A stretch of 8,197 nucleotides of DNA from contig CANJIC010000081.1 in the NCBI GenBank assembly GCA_947474205.1, positions 1 through 8,197 on the forward strand, in the 5' to 3' direction. The position numbers and the translations under genes were made by a program. How positions within the stretch are numbered: the stretch's first letter is position 1; each line of letters opens with the position of its first letter. Below the pieces are notes generated by a model that saw only the letters and a program-made list of their open reading frames with translations, ran no database searches and was not told where the DNA came from. The stretch is from Planctomycetaceae bacterium (GTDB taxonomy: Bacteria; Planctomycetota; Phycisphaerae; Phycisphaerales; SM1A02). Shown one piece after another: positions 1-5,865 of this stretch.

Positions 1-107
1 CGCGCCCATCAAGTGATAAAGCGCGCATGATGAAAGCGTAGCGAAAATCACTGCAATCACTCAGCGTATGGCTACTATCCACTTATGCCAACAGTGACCC
101 ACGCACA

Positions 108-1226
108 ATGATCGTCGCTCGCGCGCACTCATTTATATTGCAAGCGCGACTGGCCACATCTTTGGCGGCCGTGGCGGGCTACGCAAACGTGATTGGATTC
201 TTGGTGTGCGGCGTGGTGGTAAGCCATGTCACCGGTCACGCCACGCATTTGGGCCGCGACGTGGCTAATGGAGATTGGGAACCTGTTGGATTGTTGCTGA
301 CTCTGCTGAGCGCGTTTTTCATTGGCGCATTTCTGTCAGGCATTGCGACAGAAATTGGCCGACGCCGCGGCTGGCCATCTATTTATGTTTTGCCAGCGGC
401 GCTTGAAATTGTTTTGTTAATTGCGTTTGCCATTGGCGTGCAACTGCATGACCCGCATTCCGTGGAAGCCGGCGCGGGTCTGTGGCTCATTTCCATCATT
501 GCGTCTCTCGCCATGGGCGTGCAGAACGCAACGATTACAAAAATTTCTAGCGGCGTTGTTCGCACCACGCATCTCACAGGAATCTTGACCGACCTTGGAC
601 ATGAGTCCGCGCAACTCACGCTTTTTCGTCGTTGGCTTGGCGGCTCCGTGGTTGCGGCCGACGCGGATCATGGTGGTCCAAGTCCGCAGCGACTTGGTTT
701 GCTGCTTGCAATTTTTATGGCGTTTATTGGCGGCGGCGTTCTAGGCACGTTGGCCTTTGGGTGGCTGCCAAAATTAAGCATGATTCCGCCTATTTTTCTG
801 CTTGGATGGATCATTATCGCGGACATACGCATGCCGATTTGTGAGTTGCAAGAAACCATTTTAGCGGACATGCGATTGCCGAATACGCCCGAAGAATCGC
901 TGGCTTTTTTCAGAGCCGTGCCGCAAGGAAGCGCGCGCAATGCTTCAGCAAAACTTCCCGATCTTGGTGCGTGGATTGCGCGCGTGTCGAACACCAAGCG
1001 TACGGTGATTGTGGACTTAAGCGGCGCGAACGTGACTGGTGCAATGGCGGTGCAATCCATTCGTGAAATGCTCGACCGCGGCCGTGAACAGGGCCGCAAA
1101 GTGATTGTAATTGGCCTGAGTGTGGCGGCATGCGCATCCATTAACGCGCACTCGCATAGAACACTTTTGGACCCTACCAATTGCGCTATCGATATTGCGC
1201 GTGCGCTTGAAATGTTAACTGCGTAA
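108..1226 (+). CDS. YoaK/DUF1275 family membrane protein with C-terminal STAS-like domain
   Basis: Residues 1-242 read as a DUF1275 (YoaK-type) integral membrane protein. About six hydrophobic segments lie near residues 16-40, 60-82, 93-113, 123-140, 197-218 and 224-242. Family-like motifs include the N-terminal AGYANVIGFL, the VTGHATHLG stretch (VTGN/T in relatives) and GVQNATITKIS followed by RTTHLTGILTDLG. The family's transport or binding role is unknown. Residues about 285-372 form an extra cytoplasmic domain. Its pattern VIVDLSGANVTGAMAVQSI, then a helix and KVIVIGLS, resembles the STAS domain of SulP transporters and anti-sigma antagonists; no clear phosphorylatable Ser/Thr sits at the expected loop, where there is NVTGA. 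Ordinary DUF1275 proteins are about 220-250 residues, so this looks like a fusion. The ATG is the first in-frame start before the conserved N-terminus, but there is no Shine-Dalgarno site and I see no convincing promoter in bases 1-107. The stop overlaps an AT palindrome that also serves the next gene. Confidence 0.88.
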   Translation: MIVARAHSFILQARLATSLAAVAGYANVIGFLVCGVVVSHVTGHATHLGRDVANGDWEPVGLLLTLLSAFFIGAFLSGIATEIGRRRGWPSIYVLPAALEIVLLIAFAIGVQLHDPHSVEAGAGLWLISIIASLAMGVQNATITKISSGVVRTTHLTGILTDLGHESAQLTLFRRWLGGSVVAADADHGGPSPQRLGLLLAIFMAFIGGGVLGTLAFGWLPKLSMIPPIFLLGWIIIADIRMPICELQETILADMRLPNTPEESLAFFRAVPQGSARNASAKLPDLGAWIARVSNTKRTVIVDLSGANVTGAMAVQSIREMLDRGREQGRKVIVIGLSVAACASINAHSHRTLLDPTNCAIDIARALEMLTA

Positions 1227-1235
1227 TATTATAAT
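1207..1235 (+). promoter_or_regulatory. Sigma70-type promoter for the winged-helix gene, leaderless arrangement
   Basis: TTGAAA at 1207-1212 (5/6 match to the -35 consensus) and TATAAT at 1230-1235 (perfect -10) are separated by exactly 17 bp. Transcription would start about 7 bp after the -10, around 1242-1244, which is at the ATG (1244) of the winged-helix gene. No Shine-Dalgarno sequence precedes that ATG, which fits a leaderless mRNA. The promoter lies within the last codons and stop of the upstream membrane-protein gene, so the regulator can be expressed on its own. The elements are seen directly; the start site is inferred. Confidence 0.72.
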
Positions 1236-1239
1236 ATTA
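1224..1239. repeat. Perfect 16-bp AT-only palindrome overlapping the -10 (possible operator)
   Basis: TAATATTATAATATTA is its own reverse complement and consists of two tandem copies of the palindromic octamer TAATATTA. It includes the stop codon of the upstream gene (1224-1226) and the whole -10 hexamer of the regulator promoter. A winged-helix dimer binding here would block RNA polymerase, so autoregulation by the downstream gene product is plausible but unproven. The site could also simply be an easily melted -10 region. Confidence 0.5.
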
Positions 1240-1243
1240 TTAC

Positions 1244-1975
1244 ATGCGAAGGCTAAAGAACGATGGGGCGCTTGGTTCTGGAAATGGTTGGAGCGATCTG
1301 CAGTGGCGCGCGGTGAATTCACCGCACCGCATGCACTTGGTGAGCATGTTGGAAGCCTTAAAAAAATCGACCGTAGCCGAATTGGCTGAATTAACTGGAC
1401 GAAGTCAACAATCAATTTATCCGCACTTAAAAATTCTGGTTAAGGCTGGGCTTGTGGGTGAATTACGAGAACCTGTCCGTGGCTCAAAGAATGGACGTAA
1501 GAGCGCTAGCAAGGCGGTTAGAAACTTGTCCGCTTCGCGATCAACATGCCTTTATGAGTTTAACCCCGCTTCATTTCAAAAAGCTATTGAAAGTAAAAAT
1601 GGAGTTGGACTCATGCGAGCAACTCATCTCACATCGATTTTATTGCATGACCTTGGCTTGCGCTGCAAACGTTGGGGTGAAGCCAATGAGCGTGCGGGCA
1701 TGCGCGTTGCCATTCATAACCAAAATCTAATGTCGACGGAAATCACGTGGTTCACAAATTCGCACTGGAAACAATTCAACAAGTTGGCCGCGCAATTGAT
1801 GAAGTTGATCAGAGATGCGCGCCACAATCGCAAAGGTCAGCGCATGTGCATTGGGTTGTTCCAATTTCCAGATGTGACTGTGGCGGAATTGAAGCACGGC
1901 TTGTCGCGCGCGGCCGCGATGTCATCTGCGGGAAAATCTGGCGCAAAAACTCTGGCAAAATCCAGGCGCGCATAA
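1244..1975 (+). CDS. ArsR-like winged helix-turn-helix transcriptional regulator
   Basis: This is a probable DNA-binding regulator. Residues about 22-80 form a winged helix: WRAVNSPHRMHLVSMLEAL is helix 1. STVAELAELTGRSQQSIYPHL carries the helix-turn-helix, with the recognition helix around SQQSIYPHLKIL. KAGLVGELRE leads into a Lys/Arg-rich wing (residues 79-100), then YEFNPASF. Residues about 125-225 are mainly helical and may be a dimerisation or effector domain (ITWFTNSHWKQFNKLAAQLMKLI). The tail (228-243) is basic. No metal-binding CxC motif of the classical ArsR sensors is visible, so the ligand is unknown. The ATG lies 17 bp after the membrane-protein stop, directly at the predicted transcription start of its own promoter, with no ribosome binding site. 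Targets may include itself and the adjacent DUF1275-STAS gene (inference). Confidence 0.82.
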   Translation: MRRLKNDGALGSGNGWSDLQWRAVNSPHRMHLVSMLEALKKSTVAELAELTGRSQQSIYPHLKILVKAGLVGELREPVRGSKNGRKSASKAVRNLSASRSTCLYEFNPASFQKAIESKNGVGLMRATHLTSILLHDLGLRCKRWGEANERAGMRVAIHNQNLMSTEITWFTNSHWKQFNKLAAQLMKLIRDARHNRKGQRMCIGLFQFPDVTVAELKHGLSRAAAMSSAGKSGAKTLAKSRRA

Positions 1976-2005
1976 ACAATCTGGCTCGCAAACCCAAGCG
2001 CATAA

Positions 2006-2037
2006 AAAACTCCCCAGACACATGTCCGGGGAGTTTT
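2006..2037. terminator. Bidirectional intrinsic terminator between convergent genes
   Basis: AAAACTCCCC (2006-2015) pairs perfectly with GGGGAGTTTT (2028-2037). The inner GAC/GTC can add three pairs after one mismatch and leaves a four-base loop. Read on the plus strand, the stem ends in T4, then GCTTT. Read on the minus strand, it ends in a T6 run. It lies 30 bp after the regulator stop and 89 bp after the stop of the converging secreted-protein gene, so it should terminate both. Confidence 0.9.
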
Positions 2038-2125
2038 GCTTTCATTTCCTTTAAGTCTAAGTGAACACTTCATGCCATAAGTGATTGCGAAGTGAGTGAA
2101 TGCGCAATTACGCGCGCCAGTTTCC

Positions 2126-2932
2126 TTAGCGACGACGGCGGGCTACAAGACCAGCCAAGCCAATCAATGCAACTGCGCCTGGGGACGGAATAGTGGCGTA
2201 TACGCCCATGTTGTCGTAGTAGACGGTATTTGCAACCGTTGTGGCGCTGTAAGTCACCGCATTAAAGTCAACTTCCACAGGCGTGTACGTCGAATAGAGA
2301 GTGAGGTCATAGTAAACACTTCCATACGTCTTATCAGTCCAAATCATTCGGGAAACCTTGCTAACCGAGTCGTACGCGACTGAATATGAATTCCATGCAC
2401 CAAGAGTGACGAAGGAGCCCGTCATCGAGTAGTTAGAAGCCGCACCAGTTCCACTCGCAGTCTTCCCTCTTATATAAACCTGGCCATCGCTTGGTCGGAT
2501 GTAAATACCGCCCAATGAGTAATAATTAGCATTTTCAATCTCCGCGCCCATGGTATTGGTTGAAGTTCCTCCGGCTGGCACATACATGTCCCATTTAAAT
2601 ACTGCAGTATTCTGACCGGCAGTCCGATTTGTCCAAGATGATGCAGTGAAAGCTTTGTAAGCATCTCTGGAAAATGCCGCTGAAGTTGTACCGGTATCCT
2701 GATTTATGGCCAAAGCCTTGCCTGTGGGATTAGCAGTAATTGCAGTCTGAATTGTGTAATTCGCTGTTGTGCCGCCAGATAATGACCAACTACCTTGACC
2801 AGATAATGAGCCGGTGGTGTAATTATTAAAATCGGTAAATGGAATTAAATTAGTAAACGCTCCAGAGGCGTTGCCCGCAAAGGCAACGGAGACAAGGGCA
2901 ACGGTTCCAACAATTGATTGAGATAGTTTCAT
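2126..2932 (-). CDS. Secreted PEP-CTERM-like surface protein, probable concanavalin/laminin-G-like fold
   Basis: The product is 268 residues. It starts with a signal peptide: MKLSQ, a hydrophobic core SIVGTVALVSVAFAG, and likely cleavage near residues 20-24 at FAG/NASG. The mature part is Thr/Ser/Asn/Tyr-rich and beta-strand-like. Stretches such as FTDFNNYTTGSLSGQGSWS, VFKWDMYVPAGG and VYYDNMGVYA are typical of LamG/concanavalin-like lectin folds in secreted planctomycete and verrucomicrobial proteins; the ligand is unknown. The C-terminus has the three-part sorting signal: short motif IPSPG (248-252, a PSP variant of PEP), a hydrophobic helix AVALIGLAGLVA, and RRRR. The open frame extends 51 codons upstream to 3085. 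I chose the ATG at 2932 because the signal peptide begins there and an AGGAG (2943-2939) lies 6 bases before it. No exosortase gene is in the window. Confidence 0.9.
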   Translation of the reverse strand: MKLSQSIVGTVALVSVAFAGNASGAFTNLIPFTDFNNYTTGSLSGQGSWSLSGGTTANYTIQTAITANPTGKALAINQDTGTTSAAFSRDAYKAFTASSWTNRTAGQNTAVFKWDMYVPAGGTSTNTMGAEIENANYYSLGGIYIRPSDGQVYIRGKTASGTGAASNYSMTGSFVTLGAWNSYSVAYDSVSKVSRMIWTDKTYGSVYYDLTLYSTYTPVEVDFNAVTYSATTVANTVYYDNMGVYATIPSPGAVALIGLAGLVARRRR

Positions 2933-2938
2933 GAGAGG

Positions 2939-2943
2939 CTCCT
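2939..2943 (-). promoter_or_regulatory. Ribosome binding site that fixes the start of the PEP-CTERM-like gene
   Basis: On the minus strand AGGAG is followed by a 6-base spacer (CCTCTC) and the ATG at 2932. It is the best Shine-Dalgarno match in the window and supports the internal ATG over the longer open-frame start at 3085. Confidence 0.8.
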
Positions 2944-3407
2944 GTTCGGAATGGTCGTGAACACGCATGAAGCGCGAGGCGGCAAGTCCGAAATTGGAAA
3001 GGGATGAAGTGACGGAAAAAGACGGAAGGAAATAAACAACCAATAAGAGAAATTTCTGGACGCGCTGAAAGGGTTGGCGAGTCAAGAAACTGAAGGTTTG
3101 TTACAAACTTGCCTTCATATATGTAAACGTAAAAAATGGGTGACCTTGATCACGCAATCTTAATAATTTAGAAAATAGATCTTTATTCAAAATTAACCCG
3201 CTCTGAACGCGTTTAAATGGGGGTCGGCTAGGGCGCGGACAAAGATTTTTGTTGGGCAAGAGCGAGGGCTTGATGCGACTTGTTGATTCCGATGGGAAAT
3301 TTGCGGGTTGAAAAGCGGGAATTTCCGCCGCAAATCTGAAATACGCCCTGCACCGTTTATAGATTGCTGTTTGGGTTGGTCGCGGGGTTGTATCCCGCTT
3401 TGCATTC

Positions 3408-3437
3408 AGATTTGCACGATGTGCAGTGAGATTTGCA
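3408..3437 (+). repeat. Direct repeat AGATTTGCA x2 at 21-bp spacing
   Basis: AGATTTGCA at 3408-3416 and again at 3429-3437 gives a start-to-start distance of 21 bp, two turns of B-DNA. The copies lie 68-97 bp upstream of the DUF1016 start, where an activator or repressor could act. Between them is a small inverted repeat TGCAC/GTGCA. A regulatory role is inferred only from spacing and position. Confidence 0.4.
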
Positions 3438-3504
3438 TATGAATTTCGACTGAATTTGCGGGCCCCGCATTTGGGCGCTGTTTCACACATAGAAAGGATT
3501 TGCC

Positions 3505-4155
3505 ATGGAAGGCACAAATGATGCCGCAGCAACGGGCGGCGAGGTGGATTTGCATACGCAGATACGCCAGTTGATTGTTGGCGCGCGGCGCACCATTGCG
3601 CGCGGTGTGGATGTGGTGCAGGTGCGGACCAATTTTGAGATTGGTCGACACATTGTTGAGCGCGAACAACAAGGCGAGGCCAGAGCCAGTTATGGCGCGG
3701 CGTTGTTGCAGTCTGTTTCAAAGAGGCTTGTGAACGAGTTTGGAAATGGATTTTCAAAGCGCAATTTAGAATTGATGCGGCGGTTCTTTGTTGAGTACCG
3801 AGTCCGGTATCGAATTGCGCAGACAGTGTCTGCGCAATTGCACATTGAAGATTTCAGAAGTCATGATAAAAATTATGAACTTCAAACCAATGCGACCGCT
3901 GATGATGCGGGCATGAATGATGCGGATGTGCCGTTCACTCTGAGTTGGTCTCATTACATATTCCTTGTAGGAATTGCCAACGTGAGCGAGCGCTTGGTGC
4001 AACCATTTCTGCAAAACGTTTGCCGCACGCTACATTTAGGCGCACATGCTGCGTCTTACGGAAATCTGCCTGCCGCTTACGCACCCGCAAAGCGCGCTGC
4101 GGCCAGCTATTTTGAGCCGTTTAAAAATGCCGGCGGACGACTTGGAGAGTTTTGA
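3505..4155 (+). CDS. DUF1016 N-terminal domain protein, truncated YhcG-type PDDEXK nuclease (probable remnant)
   Basis: Residues about 16-162 match the DUF1016 N-terminal domain. A helix IRQLIVGARRTIARGVD comes first, then FEIGRHIVEREQQGEARASYG, LLQSVSKRLVNEFGNGFSKRNLELMRRFF, QTVSAQL and LSWSHYIFLVGIANVSER. In full-length relatives (roughly 330-380 residues, often near restriction-modification or toxin loci) an FYEIEA-type helix and a C-terminal PDDEXK nuclease domain follow. Both are missing here. From residue 163 the sequence loses family similarity and the last 37 codons run out of frame through the start of the FAD-enzyme gene (110-bp overlap). Neither of the other two frames restores the family sequence near the break. 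A 33-residue Asp/Asn/Ala-rich stretch separates QTVSAQL from LSWSHY. AAAGGA (3493-3498) lies 6 bases before the ATG, so it may still be translated. Most likely a decayed gene; an N-domain-only protein acting in trans is the alternative. Confidence 0.75.
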   Translation: MEGTNDAAATGGEVDLHTQIRQLIVGARRTIARGVDVVQVRTNFEIGRHIVEREQQGEARASYGAALLQSVSKRLVNEFGNGFSKRNLELMRRFFVEYRVRYRIAQTVSAQLHIEDFRSHDKNYELQTNATADDAGMNDADVPFTLSWSHYIFLVGIANVSERLVQPFLQNVCRTLHLGAHAASYGNLPAAYAPAKRAAASYFEPFKNAGGRLGEF

Positions 4156-5863
4156 AGTTTTTCGCCGCGGCGTGGACGCGCGCAAGCCGCAGGCGATTTT
4201 ATTTGTATACACAATTGATGTGCAAGTGCGCGATGAGGCGAAAGTATTGGCGCGCCTGAAAACGGACAGGCGCGTGAGTGTTGCGCCGGACATGGGCTAC
4301 AAGTTTGTGGCGCGGGCACAGGACAAGATGGCGCATGGCGTAGAGATGCAAAGCGGCGGCGCGCCACGCCCAATTGTGATTGGCATGGGACCCGCCGGAC
4401 TTTTTGCGGCGTTGATTTTGGCGCAATCAGGTTTTAGGCCGTTGGTGTTGGAGCGTGGCAAGGCCGTGCGCGAGCGCACCGTGGACACGTTTCGCATGTG
4501 GCGCCAAGGCGTGCTGGACACGGAATCAAATACGCAATTTGGCGAGGGTGGCGCCGGCACATTTTCAGACGGCAAGTTGTATAGCCAGATTAAAGATCCG
4601 AAGCATTACGGCCGCAAAGTCCTGCGCGAATTTGTGGACGCGGGCGCGCCCGAGGAAATTTTATATGTGAGCAAGCCGCATATTGGAACATTCCGCCTGG
4701 TGGGCATGGTGGAAAAAATGCGCGCCAAAATTATTGAGCTGGGCGGCGAGATTCGATTTGGTTGCCGCGTGGAGGAAATTGAAATTGAGCGCGATGCGAG
4801 TGGCGCGGGCGTTAAGAATATTTCTGCGGGCGGCGCGAAGAATGTGAACGCGCTGAATATTTCCACGAATAATGCGGGCAGTAAAAATGTTTTGGCGGGC
4901 GGCGATAATTTTTCTAGAAGCGACACAATTGGCGCGGGCAAAATTGGTCGTGTGCGCGCGGTTGTTCTTGCTGGCGGCGAGCGCATTGCCAGCGACCATG
5001 TTGTGCTTGCGGTTGGCCACAGCGCGCGCGACACGTTTGCAATGCTGCACGCGCGCGGCGTGTTCATACAAGCCAAGCCGTTTTCGATTGGCTTTCGCAT
5101 AGAGCATCCGCAATCGCTGATCAATAAAAATCGCTACGGAAAAAACGCAGACAGTCCCCTGCTTGGCGCGGCGGATTACAAGTTGGTGCATCACGCCAAG
5201 AATGGGCGCTCGGTGTACAGCTTTTGCATGTGCCCCGGCGGAACGGTGGTTGCCGCAACAAGCGAGGCTGGCCGCGTGGTGACCAATGGGATGAGTCAAT
5301 ATTCGCGCAACGAGCGCAATGCCAACGCGGGAATTGTTGTGGGCATTTCGCCGGAGCAGGATTATCCTGGCGGACCGCTTGCGGGCATTGAGTTTCAGCG
5401 CTTCTGGGAGTCGCGCGCGTTTGAATTGGGCGGCGGCAGCTACATGGCGCCGGGACAATTGGTGGGAGATTTTTTGGCGCGGCGGCCATCGACAAAGTTG
5501 GGGGCGGTGTTGCCGTCGTACACGCCTGGCGTGCACATGTGCGACTTGTCGACGGCGTTGCCGGACTACGCGATTGCGGCCATACGCGAGGCGTTGCCCG
5601 TGTTTGCAAAACAGTTAAAAGGTTTCGATTTGCCCGACGCTGTATTGACCGCGGTGGAATCGCGCACGTCGTCGCCCATTCGCATTGAGCGCAACGACGA
5701 CGATTTGCAAAGCGTGAACACGCGCGGACTTTTTCCAGCGGGCGAAGGCGCGGGTTACGCCGGCGGTATTTTAAGCGCGGCCATTGACGGAATTAAAATT
5801 GCAGAGGCCGTGGCATTGAGCGCGAGTTTGGGCATGCGCATGGGCATGAAATTGAAACCGTAA
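4046..5863 (+). CDS. COG2509-type FAD-dependent dehydrogenase/oxidoreductase
   Basis: This 605-residue flavoprotein belongs to the uncharacterised NAD(P)/FAD-dependent dehydrogenase group COG2509; its substrate is unknown. Residues 1-95 are the family's N-terminal domain (LRLTEICLPLTHP, FEVFRRGVDARK, ILFVYTIDVQV, YKFVARA). The Rossmann dinucleotide motif GMGPAG is at 113-118, with the strand-2 acidic residue in VLERG near 137. NTQFGEGGAGTFSDGKLYS (162-180) and GLFPAGEGAGYAGGILSAA (561-579) are conserved FAD-contact regions. VVLAVGHSARDT is at 319-330 and CMCPGGTVVAA at 394-404. The ATG is chosen because family similarity begins at residue 2; it has only a weak TTAGG upstream and overlaps the truncated DUF1016 frame by 110 bp. 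Residues about 251-299 are a Gly/Asn-rich insert with three KN(I/V) repeats where relatives have a short turn. The gene ends 2 bp from the convergent DUF1338 gene. Confidence 0.92.
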   Translation: MLRLTEICLPLTHPQSALRPAILSRLKMPADDLESFEVFRRGVDARKPQAILFVYTIDVQVRDEAKVLARLKTDRRVSVAPDMGYKFVARAQDKMAHGVEMQSGGAPRPIVIGMGPAGLFAALILAQSGFRPLVLERGKAVRERTVDTFRMWRQGVLDTESNTQFGEGGAGTFSDGKLYSQIKDPKHYGRKVLREFVDAGAPEEILYVSKPHIGTFRLVGMVEKMRAKIIELGGEIRFGCRVEEIEIERDASGAGVKNISAGGAKNVNALNISTNNAGSKNVLAGGDNFSRSDTIGAGKIGRVRAVVLAGGERIASDHVVLAVGHSARDTFAMLHARGVFIQAKPFSIGFRIEHPQSLINKNRYGKNADSPLLGAADYKLVHHAKNGRSVYSFCMCPGGTVVAATSEAGRVVTNGMSQYSRNERNANAGIVVGISPEQDYPGGPLAGIEFQRFWESRAFELGGGSYMAPGQLVGDFLARRPSTKLGAVLPSYTPGVHMCDLSTALPDYAIAAIREALPVFAKQLKGFDLPDAVLTAVESRTSSPIRIERNDDDLQSVNTRGLFPAGEGAGYAGGILSAAIDGIKIAEAVALSASLGMRMGMKLKP

Positions 5864-5865
5864 AG

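Larger units (their letters stand above)
2933..3504. other. 572-bp non-coding region with several symmetric elements
   Basis: No credible gene is visible between the secreted-protein start and the DUF1016 start; the open frames here lack recognisable domains. An AT-rich core (about 3117-3190) holds a CRP/FNR-like symmetric core GTGA-N6-TCAC (3140-3153). A bulged inverted repeat, TGAAGG (3091-3096) / CCTTCA (3112-3117) with inner TTTG/CAAA, lies six bases upstream of a minus-strand TTGACT (3085-3080) that has no good -10 partner. ATTTGCGG (3299-3306) is inverted as CCGCAAAT (3328-3335). AGATTTGCA occurs twice, 21 bp apart (3408-3416, 3429-3437). TGCGGG-C-CCCGCA (3457-3469) is an odd palindrome. 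The region should contain the promoters of both divergent genes, but I could not identify either with confidence. Confidence 0.6.

Noticed and set aside
1..16. Possible last codons and TGA of an upstream plus-strand gene
   Set aside because: Four codons are too few to support any gene; no terminator or similarity is visible.
2933..3085. 51-codon N-terminal extension of the PEP-CTERM-like protein
   Set aside because: The signal peptide and a good AGGAG site point to the ATG at 2932; the extension would bury the signal sequence.
3101..3757. Minus-strand 218-residue open frame over the non-coding region and DUF1016 start
   Set aside because: It has no recognisable domain, overlaps the real DUF1016 N-domain, and has no ribosome binding site.
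4661..5536. Minus-strand 291-residue open frame opposite the flavoenzyme
   Set aside because: It has biased composition (Arg/Ala/His-rich) with no domain, and the plus strand encodes conserved FAD-binding motifs throughout.
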